Of a stretch of DNA of 64,000 nt, positions 43,309 to 52,828 are shown in pieces. Made by a program: the position numbers and the translations under genes. Numbering within the stretch: the first letter of the stretch is position 1; each line of letters begins with the position of its first letter. This stretch comes from CAILKP01 sp038231815 (GTDB lineage: Bacteria > Planctomycetota > Phycisphaerae > Phycisphaerales > UBA1924), in assembly GCA_038231815.1 (NCBI GenBank), contig JBBRKQ010000004.1, forward strand, positions 1 to 64,000, read 5' to 3'. Under the pieces are notes generated by a model that did not search any database, was not told the origin of the DNA, and worked only from the letters and a program-made list of their open reading frames with translations.

Positions 43309-43779
43309 TCAGTTCCTGGCCGTCAACTTCAGACGCGGATCAATAATGAACCGACCACTCGACACCGATGCGGTTTCATCCATGTTCATAGAGCCGGTCG
43401 TGCAATCCCCGCTCCACTTAGCCGCCGGGCCCAGATAAACCTTCCCGCAGCGAACGGTGTCGGCCTCAATCTCGCCAAGTACCTCAACGCCGAGGGCGGC
43501 GATGACGGAGCGGGACGCGAGCTTTGCCCGACGGCGAATGTAAATCTTGCCGCAGGTTTCGAGCTTTGGGTGAAACTCGGTTCCGGTAATGACAATGTCG
43601 TCGACGCGGGCGCGTTTGGAGCATTTGGGGCACGTCAAAATGGTTGCGGTGGTGGGCACAGAGAACGCATGGTGGCAGAAGCAGCAGCGAACAAACCTTT
43701 GCCCCGCGGCGGCCGGTGGGTGGCTGTCCGCAGGATCAAAATTCTCGACCGTCTCGTTTTTGCTTCTGAAAGGGAACAT
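43309..43779 (-). CDS. Zinc-ribbon/bactofilin fusion protein
   Basis: 156 residues from MFPFRSKNE. Two CxxC pairs (Cys32/35 and Cys50/53) form a zinc-ribbon-like knuckle, followed by a bactofilin-type right-handed beta-helix region (VDDIVITGTEFHPKLETCGKIYIRRRAKLASRSVIAALGVEVLGEI and on), with short repeating strands ending RLKLTARN. Bactofilins polymerise into cytoskeletal filaments; a metal-binding N-terminus is unusual. It lies just upstream of the bactofilin gene at 43923 on the same strand. Start by ATG, weak ribosome site. Confidence 0.75.
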   Translation of the reverse strand: MFPFRSKNETVENFDPADSHPPAAAGQRFVRCCFCHHAFSVPTTATILTCPKCSKRARVDDIVITGTEFHPKLETCGKIYIRRRAKLASRSVIAALGVEVLGEIEADTVRCGKVYLGPAAKWSGDCTTGSMNMDETASVSSGRFIIDPRLKLTARN

Positions 43780-43922
43780 TGAGGGATTCAAATGCCCAGA
43801 TGTTCAAGTGGCCAAATTGCCAACTGAACAGGGAGACATGGGCCAACAAGTGAGTACTGGTGGGAATCACGGTCGCCGGCGTTGACCGGCGGACGTGGTA
43901 AGGAGAGTCAGTGAAAGACAAT

Positions 43923-44447
43923 TTACTCAGCCGCGGCAAGCTTGGGCTTGGCGAACGAGCCAAGCTTGCTCTCCAGGCCGTCCAAGGCGTGGTCTAGGTT
44001 GCCGCTGGAGGTCACCGATGGTGCCTGTGGGCGGGCGGGCCTGCTGCCGTTTGAACCGTTGGAGTTGGTGGGCATGGTGCCCATCGTGCGCACGTTCTTG
44101 ACTGCCTCAATGCCCACAGCGCAGTGACCGCTGAAGCTGGCACCCTCGGCAGCGATGAGCTTGGCGGCAACAACATCGCCGCGGATCTGGGCGGTGTCGT
44201 TCAGTTCCAGACGCTCGTGGGCGATGACGTTGCCCTCGACGATGCCATCAACGATGATGGTGCCGGCTTCGATGGAAGCCTTGCACTCAGAGCCGCTGTC
44301 AATCTCAACGCGACCTTGGCTCGTGATCTTGCCCTCAAACTTGCCCAGGATTCGGGCAGAGTTGGTAAAGGTCATCTCGCCTTTGATCAGGGTGTCGGCG
44401 CCGATGATGGTCATGTTTGCGTTAGAGACGTTGGAGTTGTCGGCCAT
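43923..44447 (-). CDS. bacA: Bactofilin
   Basis: 174 residues. The beta-helix core is typical: NMTIIGADTLIKGEMTFTNSARILGKFEGKITSQGRVEIDSGSECKASIEAGTIIVDGIVEGNV, with hydrophobic/polar repeats ending in GIEAVK. Low-complexity tails (Asn/Ser at the front, Pro/Ser/Thr with SGNLDHALDGLESKLGSFAKPK at the back) flank it. Bactofilins form membrane-associated filaments used in shape, stalk or pole organisation. The AAGGA before the ATG at 44447 supports the start; the longer upstream frame has no such support. Confidence 0.93.
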   Translation of the reverse strand: MADNSNVSNANMTIIGADTLIKGEMTFTNSARILGKFEGKITSQGRVEIDSGSECKASIEAGTIIVDGIVEGNVIAHERLELNDTAQIRGDVVAAKLIAAEGASFSGHCAVGIEAVKNVRTMGTMPTNSNGSNGSRPARPQAPSVTSSGNLDHALDGLESKLGSFAKPKLAAAE

Positions 44448-44801
44448 GGGTGGTTCCTTCTGCGAGTGAAATGTTCGTGCGAGCGTGCAAAGTGCAGGAC
44501 ACGGTACGGGCCAAGTTGCCCTCACCGTGCCTTGGAATGCCCGATGCATCCAACTTGCCGGTGCGGTGCTGTGTTGTCGGCAAGGCTTGCCGTTTTAGAG
44601 CAGATTTGATCAGCGGATTCTGCCGCTATGGGGCAAACGGCCCTGCGCGGTGGGGTGTTTGCATCATGGTTTTGAACCACCTAGCGCGGGCGGTGATGTA
44701 AACACCCCGGCAACTGGGCCAAAAATGCTGAAGCGTCGCTGCCCTCGTGTCTGAATGGACTCTGGGGCCGACTTCGCTCCGGCCAGCCCGAGCGATACCC
44801 A
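44448..44801. other. Intergenic region
   Basis: About 350 bases between the bactofilin and the small hypothetical gene, both on the minus strand. No gene or hairpin that can be supported. Confidence 0.5.
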
Positions 44802-45134
44802 TCAATCGTCCGGATCCCATTGAAAATGGAACGACGGCTCACCCGCAAACCCCGCCGCGGCCAGCTTTGCCTTAGTTGTTGCAATAATGTTGAGCATTTC
44901 GTGGGCGGTCACCATAATTGAGAGGTTGTTCTCCGGCCCCAGCCATGCGAGGTGCGTGCCGATGAACAGCAGGTATTGCTCACCTGGCGAACCAAAGTTG
45001 CTCCAGAAATCGTCCAAGTTTTGGCTGAGGGCCGCCACCAATCGCGTGTCTGTCCGATCCTCCAAGCCGGCGATCTCATCAGACGAAATTTCGAATCGGA
45101 ACCCGAAGTACGCGATTGAGGAGTCTGCGCTCAT
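44802..45134 (-). CDS. Conserved hypothetical protein, 110 aa
   Basis: A small soluble protein beginning MSADSSIAYFGFRFEIS. Contains YLLFIGTHLAWLGPENNL and an acidic start, with an aromatic ending (SFHFQWDPDD). It is not a recognised domain. Length, tidy composition and an ATG after a short divergent gap support it as a real gene. No function proposed. Confidence 0.6.
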   Translation of the reverse strand: MSADSSIAYFGFRFEISSDEIAGLEDRTDTRLVAALSQNLDDFWSNFGSPGEQYLLFIGTHLAWLGPENNLSIMVTAHEMLNIIATTKAKLAAAGFAGEPSFHFQWDPDD

Positions 45135-45216
45135 AGCTTGATTATATTACCCGAAGTGGATCAATTAAGGCAATTAGGCCTCCTGTCCGGCACCGCAGCT
45201 TCGGGTACCCTCGCCA

Positions 45217-46494
45217 ATGGCCCAGCACCATCCAACTCCCCCGCCCCCGCCCATCCCCTCCCTCCAAGCCATCCGCTCCCACTTCCCCGCCCTTACCTCA
45301 TCCACAACATTTCTCGACAACGCCGGCGGCTCTCAACTCCCCGCGTGCGTGATCGAGGCAATGGCCGCCTACCTCTCCGCCTCCTACGCCCAGATTGGCG
45401 GCAGTTACCCCGAATCCCTCGCCGCGGCCAACGCTGTCCATGATGCCCACGTACTCATGGCTCGCTGGGCAAACGCGGCGGATGAAAGCCACGCGATTCT
45501 TGGCCCGTCGGATTCCGCCCTCGTCCGCATGCTCGCCGATGCGTACTTGGATGCCGGAATCAAAGATGGTCGCGATGAGGTCATCGTCAGCATCCACGGG
45601 CATGAGAGCAACATCGGTCCCTGGGTGAGGCTAGAAAAGTTCGGCTGGAAAGTGACACTCTGGTCCGACCTGCCCGTTGCCGGAGAAGCCTTCCCGGATT
45701 CGCTTCGCTCGAAACTTTCAAAGCGAACCAAGCTGGTGGTGTTCCCGCACGTCTCAAACATTCTCGGGTCGGTCGTCAATGTGCGCACAATCGCGGACAT
45801 GGCCCATGCCGCGGGGGCACTGCTCGTGGTTGATGGAGTTGCCTTTGCCCCGCACCGTGCTATTGATGTGCAGGCATTCGGGGCCGACTGGTACTCATGG
45901 AGCACTTACAAAGTGCTGGGCCCGCACGCCGCCGTGCTGGTGGGCAGTGCTGCGGCCATGGCCGAGGTAACCGGTCCGAACCACTTCTTCATGCCGGCGA
46001 ACGCCTGGCCCAAGAAATTTGAACTTGGCGGAGTCTCCCACGAGGCGTGCGCGGGCATGGTGGCGGTGCAGCCGTACCTACACATGTTGGCGGGTGCGAA
46101 GCCAAGCGAGCCCCCGGCGATGATCGACCGAACCACAATTGTGCGAGCGATGGAGGTGATGACCGAATTGGAACTTGGCCTTCAAGAACGACTGATTCAT
46201 GGGCTCTTGCGCGTTAGAGGTCTGAAGATTTTGGGCCCCACCGAAACCGGAATCAGCCGTGTACCCACAGTCAGCTTTGTAATCCCCGGAAAATCCAGCC
46301 GCGCTGTGGCCACTGCTGCCAACGCCAACGGACTTGCGATGCGGTACGGGCAGTTTTATTCCCACCGTCTTGTGAGCTCCCTTTTGCCGGGGGGAGATGT
46401 GGAAGATGGGGTACTCCGAATTAGCCTCGTCCACTACAACTCGGCGACTGAAGTTGATGGAATTCTGGCGTTTTTGACCTCTCACTCAGGGTGA
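45217..46494 (+). CDS. Class V aminotransferase, cysteine-desulfurase-like (VC1184 type)
   Basis: 425 residues. PLP enzyme related to IscS/SufS; the subfamily with NHFFMPANAWPKKFELGGVSHEA-like sequence (TIGR01976). FLDNAGGSQLP is the conserved start, VVFPHVSNILGSVVNV the middle and SWSTYKVLGPHAAVLVG holds Lys232, the PLP lysine. The catalytic Cys loop of SufS is not obvious, so sulfur-transfer activity is uncertain. The first 20 residues are proline-rich. No Fe-S assembly genes are beside it. Confidence 0.85.
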   Translation: MAQHHPTPPPPPIPSLQAIRSHFPALTSSTTFLDNAGGSQLPACVIEAMAAYLSASYAQIGGSYPESLAAANAVHDAHVLMARWANAADESHAILGPSDSALVRMLADAYLDAGIKDGRDEVIVSIHGHESNIGPWVRLEKFGWKVTLWSDLPVAGEAFPDSLRSKLSKRTKLVVFPHVSNILGSVVNVRTIADMAHAAGALLVVDGVAFAPHRAIDVQAFGADWYSWSTYKVLGPHAAVLVGSAAAMAEVTGPNHFFMPANAWPKKFELGGVSHEACAGMVAVQPYLHMLAGAKPSEPPAMIDRTTIVRAMEVMTELELGLQERLIHGLLRVRGLKILGPTETGISRVPTVSFVIPGKSSRAVATAANANGLAMRYGQFYSHRLVSSLLPGGDVEDGVLRISLVHYNSATEVDGILAFLTSHSG

Positions 46495-46673
46495 CCGCAG
46501 GTCAGACCTCCCAAATCGCGTCGGATCCGGGTGAGATGGAATTATCCCAAACCCTTCCCCAACGGATTTCGTATCAATAAGCTTCAGGACTCATAACCTA
46601 GTCTCCCCAGTTGGTCGATCTTGATTCAGATTCATTCGCTCGATCCAAATTTAGTAGTACTTTCAGCACACCC

Positions 46674-48734
46674 ATGCTCTTTGACCTTTTCCTCGTAATC
46701 GCTGGTTTTTCGCTGATTATCTTCCTCCACGAGTTGGGGCACTTCGTCGCAGCCCGTTGGGCTGGGATTCGCGTGCTCGCCTTTGCGATGGGATTTGGCC
46801 CGGCAATGTTCTCGTTTCGCCAGGGGCTGGGCATGCGGGGCGGCTCCAGTGAGAGTGAGTACATCGGCAGGCTCAAGGCCGGAAACGCTGCGGGCATCAG
46901 CCCCACCGAGTATCGCTGGAACGCGCTGCCGCTTGGTGGCTATGTCAAAATGCTCGGCCAAGATGATGCCGACCCATCGGCCAAGAGCGATGCTCCGGAC
47001 TCGTTTCAGATGTGCGTGCCATGGAAAAGGTTGGTCGTGATTTCCGCCGGGGTTGTGATGAACATGATCACGGCGGCCGTCTTGTTTGTGATTGTCTTTT
47101 CAAGCGGGCTAGCGACCGAGGCTCCCGCAATCGGCACTGTCACGCCAAATTCCCCCGCCGCACGGGCCGTTGCTACCAACGCGCAGAGCCTGGGTGTGAC
47201 CACGCCGGGGCTCAAGCCTGGTGATGTCGTCACGCGCATCGTCGGCGAGGAACCATTGTCGTTCAAAGACATCGCCATGGAAGTCCTGATGTCGCCCAAG
47301 GGAGAGTCGATCGATCTTCGCGTCAGCCGCCCCGGCTTGGCCGAGTCGCTTGTATTTTCGATCATCCCGGAGGTTGACAAGTCCAGCAGGCTTCTCTCAC
47401 TGGGCATCGCCCCGGCAGCCAGCACGGTGCTGCGAACAAGCCCTTCCGCGGCTGAGCGTGAGTTGTTTGCAAAGGATCTTGAGGCGTTCGGGCTCGCCAC
47501 GGTCGGGCTTGGGGCGGAACTCACCGGAATCAATGGCGGCGGCATAACAACGGTGTATGACTTGGCCAGTGCGGCGCAGGCGTCGGGCGGCCAGCCGATA
47601 AGCCTTGAATTCACTCGAGCCGACGGCACCAAGGCGGTAGTTGCGGTCGTGCCCAAGGCAGAGTTATCTCGCCGCCTGTTCGCTTTGCGTTCCGGTGGAA
47701 TGATCGACTTGGCCCACGTCGCAGGCTTTGTGCCCGTGCTCAAGGTCGAACGGGCTGATGAGAAGGGCACCTCCGGCCTTGCTGCCAGAGATATTTTCGT
47801 CCGGGTTGGCGACGTGCAGTGGCCCTCCATTCTGGAGGGAATCAGCGAGATTCGCGGGCGAGCAGGAAGATCAGTGAATATCGTGGTCCTGCGCGACGGG
47901 GTTGAAAAAGACCTCGGTGAGGTGAGAGTCTCATCCGAAGGACGCATCGGATTTGTACCATCCAACACCGCGGACGACTCCACAATCATCGCGAGATGGC
48001 CGGATGCTGGTCGCTTTGGCTTGCCCGATGAAGCCACTACCGAACTGCCCGCTGGCGCCGCACTGGCCTTGCCGCCGGGTAGCCGTATCCTCAAAGTCGC
48101 GGGCGAGACTGTCAGTAACTTCACCCAACTGCGTGATGCGGTCAAGGCCGCCGCGGGGTCAAGAAGTGTTGAGCTGTTGGTGCAGTTGCCCGCAACGGCA
48201 AAGGCGGGGGCACAGGTTGTGCAGCAGACTTTGTCATTGTCAAAGGCTGATGCCGAAGCCGTCGCCGGGTTGACTTGGATATCTCCAGTCCCAACTGATC
48301 TGTTTCAGCCTCGTCAAACAATGCTCAAAGCGATTTCGCCTGTGGCAGCGATTGGCATGGGCCTGCACGAAACCAAGCGCGTGATGCTGCAGACCTATGT
48401 CACGTTCGCCCGGCTCTTTCAGGGTTCGGTCAAGGTTGAGCATCTCAGCGGCCCGATTGGAATCGCCCGGGCCGGTGTTCAACTCGCCGATCGTGGCTTC
48501 ATTTGGCTACTCTTTTTCATGGCGGTGATTTCAATTAATCTCGCGGTCGTGAACTTCCTGCCGCTGCCCATTGTCGATGGTGGCCACTTTGTATTCATTC
48601 TTTACGAACAGTTCACGGGCAAGCCCGTCAATGTGGCTGTCCAAAACGCCGCGGCAATTGCCGGCCTGGCGTTCATCGGTTGCATGTTCCTCATCGTCAC
48701 CTACAACGACTTGGCCAACTGGCTGTGGCGATGA
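46674..48734 (+). CDS. rseP: Site-2 zinc metalloprotease (RseP type), long form with extra PDZ-like modules
   Basis: 686 residues. Intramembrane protease that cleaves anti-sigma factors or signal peptides. HELGH (His19, Glu20, His23) lies in the first membrane segment and NFLPLPIVDGGHF, with the second zinc ligand (Asp), in the last part. The periplasmic region (about 140-570) holds up to four PDZ-like modules rather than the usual one or two, making it about 230 residues longer than RseP of E. coli. The start is the ATG at 46674; the frame upstream has no membrane segment. Confidence 0.9.
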   Translation: MLFDLFLVIAGFSLIIFLHELGHFVAARWAGIRVLAFAMGFGPAMFSFRQGLGMRGGSSESEYIGRLKAGNAAGISPTEYRWNALPLGGYVKMLGQDDADPSAKSDAPDSFQMCVPWKRLVVISAGVVMNMITAAVLFVIVFSSGLATEAPAIGTVTPNSPAARAVATNAQSLGVTTPGLKPGDVVTRIVGEEPLSFKDIAMEVLMSPKGESIDLRVSRPGLAESLVFSIIPEVDKSSRLLSLGIAPAASTVLRTSPSAAERELFAKDLEAFGLATVGLGAELTGINGGGITTVYDLASAAQASGGQPISLEFTRADGTKAVVAVVPKAELSRRLFALRSGGMIDLAHVAGFVPVLKVERADEKGTSGLAARDIFVRVGDVQWPSILEGISEIRGRAGRSVNIVVLRDGVEKDLGEVRVSSEGRIGFVPSNTADDSTIIARWPDAGRFGLPDEATTELPAGAALALPPGSRILKVAGETVSNFTQLRDAVKAAAGSRSVELLVQLPATAKAGAQVVQQTLSLSKADAEAVAGLTWISPVPTDLFQPRQTMLKAISPVAAIGMGLHETKRVMLQTYVTFARLFQGSVKVEHLSGPIGIARAGVQLADRGFIWLLFFMAVISINLAVVNFLPLPIVDGGHFVFILYEQFTGKPVNVAVQNAAAIAGLAFIGCMFLIVTYNDLANWLWR

Positions 48735-48842
48735 GCCAAAGCGGCTGTCAGTCGCTCGTCAGCCGTGGGCAACTGGTCTCTGGTTATTTTCTGATTGCCG
48801 CGAGGGCCCAAGCTTTTGCTTGTTGCAATCGCGATTTGCGCA

Positions 48843-50384
48843 TCAAACCATCGCCGCAGGCATGCTTGTTGGTACAACCACATGATCGCTGATGGCCTTC
48901 TTGTAAGATTCAATGCACGCATCAGCGCTGCTTGACCACGTCAATTTCTTCACTTCAATGCTGCCGTGATCTCGCAGAGTCTGGCTCAGCGGCGGGTGCC
49001 GCAGCACCGCGATAATTTTGTTGGCCAGTTCCTGAGTATCCCAGAAGTCAACCTTCAGTACGTGCGTGAGCACTTCGCCCACGCCAGACTGTTTGCTGAT
49101 GATCGTCGGAACATCATGCCGCATCGCCTCCAGTGGCGCAATGCCAAACGGCTCCGAGACGCTGGGCATCACGTAGCAGTCGGCCATGCGGTACACCCGG
49201 TCCACGTCCTTGCCCCGCAAGAAACCCGTAAACAGCACCCGGTGCCCGATGTGGTAGTGCGCCGCCAGCTCAATCATGCGGGCTTCCATGTCACCGGTTC
49301 CCGCGATAATAAACTTCGCCTCAGGAACCTTTTCAAGCACCAGCTTCGCCGCGGCAATAAAATACTCCGGCCCTTTTTGCATCGTGATGCGGCCCAGGAA
49401 CAACACAATCTTGTCCGTGCCGTTGCTCAGTCGGCCCTCCTGCGGCTGAATCGCCTCATTCTCAATGCCGTTGTACACAATGTCAATCTTCTCGGCAGGC
49501 AGGCCGTACCGACGTGTGCAGATATTGCGGGTCAGTTCGCTGACGGCCACCACACGCACCGCGGCCATCATTCCTCGCCGCTCAACGTCGTACACGCGCT
49601 GGTTGATGTTGTCACCGGAGCGGTCAAACTCGGTCGAGTGAACGTGAACGACCAGCGGTTTACCGCTGGCGCGGGCTAGGGCAATGCCCGCCGGGAACGT
49701 GAGCCAATCGTGGGCGTGAATCACATCAAAGTTCTCACCCCGGGTGAGGCCAACGACCATCTTGGCGTACCGCTCGGCTTCTAGGAACAAGTCGCCCTGA
49801 TAATGGGCTCCGGCCCCGCCCATCCCAAAGACGTGCTGCGTGTGCCCGAGGGGGTGGAGGATGCTGTCCTCCCGATACACCGTTTCGACTACGCCACTGT
49901 CAGAAGCTTCATCCACCGATGATTCGGTGTACACGATGGTGCCATCGGGCAGCACCCTGCTGGTGCGTTGGTTTCGCAGCTTCCCGCCAACTGCCGCACC
50001 CCCGCCGTACGGACTCGAAAACGCAGCCGGGATGCCCAGCATCCGCATCCGACCAAACGGCCCGGGAACAGTTGGGGCCGGACCGGCCTGGCCACCCTGC
50101 CCACTCTGCCCACCCTGCAATTCTGCGGCCCAATCGTCTGCCGAGCTGTCCGCGCTCATCAGTCGCTCCCCGGTGGCAGCCGCGGGGTTGGGGCCCGGCG
50201 GGTTGCCTTCTGGCGTAATCAGCTTAATGTGCGATTGCGTACCGCTTCGATGCACCGGCCGCGGCAAAACGAACAGAACCTCATGGCCTTTGGCATCCAG
50301 CGAGCGAGTAAGCCCAAAGCAGGCCGTCCCTAAGCCACCGGATATAAAGGGAGGAAACTCCCAGCCAAGCATTGCAATCCGCAT
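48843..50384 (-). CDS. Glycosyltransferase family 4, glycogen/starch-synthase-like
   Basis: 513 residues, beginning MRIAMLGWEFPPFISGGLGTACFGLTRSL (GGLG phosphate loop). The acceptor part has VIHAHDWLTFPAGIAL and the nucleotide-sugar part FLGRITMQKGPEYFIAAAKLV and SEPFGIAPLEAMRHDVPTII (E-x7-E motif). Residues about 75-200 hold an insert with TGQGGQAGPAPT-like linker and no known domain. Likely cytoplasmic transfer of sugar from an ADP/UDP-sugar, in glycogen or envelope polysaccharide synthesis. GGAG lies before the ATG pair; the second ATG (50384) was chosen by spacing and homology. Confidence 0.9.
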   Translation of the reverse strand: MRIAMLGWEFPPFISGGLGTACFGLTRSLDAKGHEVLFVLPRPVHRSGTQSHIKLITPEGNPPGPNPAAATGERLMSADSSADDWAAELQGGQSGQGGQAGPAPTVPGPFGRMRMLGIPAAFSSPYGGGAAVGGKLRNQRTSRVLPDGTIVYTESSVDEASDSGVVETVYREDSILHPLGHTQHVFGMGGAGAHYQGDLFLEAERYAKMVVGLTRGENFDVIHAHDWLTFPAGIALARASGKPLVVHVHSTEFDRSGDNINQRVYDVERRGMMAAVRVVAVSELTRNICTRRYGLPAEKIDIVYNGIENEAIQPQEGRLSNGTDKIVLFLGRITMQKGPEYFIAAAKLVLEKVPEAKFIIAGTGDMEARMIELAAHYHIGHRVLFTGFLRGKDVDRVYRMADCYVMPSVSEPFGIAPLEAMRHDVPTIISKQSGVGEVLTHVLKVDFWDTQELANKIIAVLRHPPLSQTLRDHGSIEVKKLTWSSSADACIESYKKAISDHVVVPTSMPAAMV

Positions 50385-50451
50385 CATTTCTCTCCGGATC
50401 AATTCATTCGTCGCCGCAGATGCCCACTAGGCTCTTGGCAAGTGTGTTTGC

Positions 50452-51090
50452 TTAGTCTTCATCCGCCCCGGCGGACATGCCACCGAGCCGGGAGAAGCAG
50501 GATTCGTACGCCAAAAGAATTGCAACCAACTGCTGCCCGGTTCGTTCGTCGCCGCCAACGTGCGTTGCGCCTTGGGTCGTGCTTTGGCTGCCCGGCACTG
50601 GTAAGGCCGTGGCCTCAACACTCACCAAGCCCCCAGCAGAGACGAGCCCTTCCGGCAGGATCGTCCGAAACGTAAAGAGCTTTTGGGGGTCCCGAAAGTG
50701 ATCCACCGTCAGAGGCGGGCAGCCAGCGGGCAGCCGCACATCGGCATCAATCAATTCATCGGCAAGCAAATCGCCGAGCTTGTCCCCATTGTGCACCAGG
50801 TCCTGCTCAATAGACTGGCTCAAATAGCGGTCTGCCATGACAAGTGAGATGCACAGTCGACCCGCTTCGATACAGATTTTATAAAACGCCGGTGAGTCAG
50901 CCCCCCGGGCGGCACACACCACTTCACCGTTTTTCACTTCGACGGACTCAAAACGCTTCTGCTTGACTACCGCAGCTGCAAGTGATCGCAAATGCTGCGG
51001 GGCAAGCGTAACGGCCCCGGCGGTGATGGGGCGTGCAGGAGCATCGGGCTGGGATGGACCAGTCGGTGGCATAGCTGAAGTTACGGGCAT
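50452..51090 (-). CDS. Conserved hypothetical protein, 212 aa
   Basis: No signal peptide or membrane segment. The middle has VVKQKRFESVEVKNGEVVCAARG and DHFRDPQKLFTFRTILPEG; the latter is a pattern seen in small chaperone-like or YbjN-like proteins but not enough to assign a family. It precedes the glycosyltransferase in the same direction with a 67-base gap, so the two may be co-transcribed. No function proposed. Confidence 0.55.
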   Translation of the reverse strand: MPVTSAMPPTGPSQPDAPARPITAGAVTLAPQHLRSLAAAVVKQKRFESVEVKNGEVVCAARGADSPAFYKICIEAGRLCISLVMADRYLSQSIEQDLVHNGDKLGDLLADELIDADVRLPAGCPPLTVDHFRDPQKLFTFRTILPEGLVSAGGLVSVEATALPVPGSQSTTQGATHVGGDERTGQQLVAILLAYESCFSRLGGMSAGADED

Positions 51091-51248
51091 TCTGAAATGA
51101 CGGGAACGAACGAGAAATTGAATGTAGGGGCGTCAGCGGGCCGTGAGGACATCGGGAGCGGCCTGTTGTATCTTTTACTGAAAAACAAGCATGCTGGCCT
51201 CACGGTTCTCACCGCCGGCGGCTGTGCAACCGGAATAGCGTGTAACAG

Positions 51249-51722
51249 TTACATCGAGCCAATGACTTCCTCGATGCTCATGGCATCCTTGATTTCACGC
51301 CGCTGCGACCACTTCACCCGACCATCCGAGCCGATGACCACCGTTCCCCGTCCAGATACGTTTAAATCCGGCCAATAGATGCCGTACGCCTTGCAGACAG
51401 ACCGGTGCATGTCTGCCAAAAGCGTCTGCTTCAGCCCCAGCGACTTGGCCCACGCCTCATGCGTGAAAAATGAGTCGCAACTCACGCCCACAACTGTTGC
51501 TCCCTTGCTTGCCCAGCGCCCCATCTCATCCGAAGCACACTTCATTTCTGTTGAGCAGACCGGGGAAAAGTCCAGTGGGTAAAAGCACAGCACGACATCG
51601 CCCTTGGTCAAAGCCTCGGAGAGCTTCCACTCCGCCTTGTTCTGGTCTTTGAGGATGAAGTCCGGGGCAATCTCACCTTTGGAAATGAAGGTGTCACGAG
51701 GCGGCAGGTTTGGATTGGTCAT
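51249..51722 (-). CDS. Peroxiredoxin (AhpC/TSA family)
   Basis: 157 residues. Thiol peroxidase reducing H2O2 and organic peroxides. Peroxidatic Cys56 in FYPLDFSPVCSTEM; APDFILKDQN is the family start; further Cys at 62 and in GVSCDSFF and SVCKAYG could resolve it. The C-terminus RGTVVIGSDGRVKWSQR matches the typical family ending. Whether it is 1-Cys or 2-Cys is not settled. The start at MTNPNLPP was preferred to an upstream in-frame start. Confidence 0.9.
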   Translation of the reverse strand: MTNPNLPPRDTFISKGEIAPDFILKDQNKAEWKLSEALTKGDVVLCFYPLDFSPVCSTEMKCASDEMGRWASKGATVVGVSCDSFFTHEAWAKSLGLKQTLLADMHRSVCKAYGIYWPDLNVSGRGTVVIGSDGRVKWSQRREIKDAMSIEEVIGSM

Positions 51723-51868
51723 GGAATGGGTCCTGTTAAAACTGAGGTGCTCAAAAACCACCCGGGCGGGTTGGCATTGCCCCGCCGGTCTTGGCCGCAG
51801 GATAGCAGACCTGGGGTTTGTACAGGTGGTGGCAGCGGCCGGAGTGGCCGGGTCGACTACAGTTCCCC

Positions 51869-52717
51869 GTGACAGACACCACTGACCTCAAGTCGCGTTT
51901 TGTTGAGGTGAAGCAGCGCATCGCCGAGGCCGCCGAGCGGTCTGGCCGCGGCCCAGCCTCCGTCCACCTCGTTGCGGTGACCAAGTACGCAGCGATCGAT
52001 CAAATTCGTGAGTTGGTTCAGCTTGGGCACAGAGACCTAGGGGAGAACCACATCGCGAATCTCGTTTCGCGGGCCGCTTTGGTAGACGAGTGGGCCGCTC
52101 GCTCTCGGGCGATGCCAAGTTCACTCCCAGTCGCAGGTTTGCCGGACCTGATCGCCAGCCCGATTCGCTGGCACCTCATCGGTCCGGTGCAAACCAACAA
52201 GGTACGGAAGGCTCTTGAGCTTGTTCGGCTGATTCATACGGTTGACAACCTCCGCGTCGCCGAGGCGCTCCACGAGGAGGCTTTGAACCGGGATGAACCT
52301 TGCGAGATCTTGGTGCAAATAAATGCCTCCGGCGAATTGACCAAGGGTGGTCTTGCGTTGCCCGCTGTGCCGTACATCATCGAAACAATCGAGGGGATGA
52401 CCAGCCTGCGCTGCCGCGGCATCATGACAATGGCACCGCACGAGGCGGATCCTGAGCAAACACGGATGACTTTCCGCCGGGCCCGAGAGGTGTTTGAGGA
52501 CATCCGCACACAGGGCATCGCCGGGCCGGCGTTTGATATTCTTTCGATGGGAATGAGCAACGATTACGAAATCGCAATCTCTGAGGGTGCCAACATCGTT
52601 CGTGTTGGTTCAGCAATCTTTGGCTCGCCACCAGATGGGGAGCACGAGCAATCGCCAGAGTCGGACCGGGCAGTTGGCCCTGGACCAGACGAGCCCCCGG
52701 CGGACCCCGAGCGCTAA
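51869..52717 (+). CDS. yggS: PLP homeostasis protein (YggS/PROSC family)
   Basis: 282 residues from a GTG. Cofactor-carrier protein with a TIM-barrel PLP fold. Lys39 (LVAVTKY) carries PLP; GENHIANL, WHLIGPVQTNKV, HTVDNLRVAEAL, ILVQINASGELTKGGL and MGMSNDYEIAISEGANIVRVGSAIFG are diagnostic. A 30-residue acidic, Pro/Glu-rich tail is an addition. It precedes sdaA by 111 bases. The family controls free PLP pools. Confidence 0.93.
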   Translation: MTDTTDLKSRFVEVKQRIAEAAERSGRGPASVHLVAVTKYAAIDQIRELVQLGHRDLGENHIANLVSRAALVDEWAARSRAMPSSLPVAGLPDLIASPIRWHLIGPVQTNKVRKALELVRLIHTVDNLRVAEALHEEALNRDEPCEILVQINASGELTKGGLALPAVPYIIETIEGMTSLRCRGIMTMAPHEADPEQTRMTFRRAREVFEDIRTQGIAGPAFDILSMGMSNDYEIAISEGANIVRVGSAIFGSPPDGEHEQSPESDRAVGPGPDEPPADPER

Positions 52718-52828
52718 GCCAATTTGAACTTCGGGCCACGCGTTTCGTCAACCACCGGTGCGGGTATACGCCGCTGATCTGAATCATCCTGCAAACCGGG
52801 ACCCGGCATTTGGTAAGCAAGAAACTCC

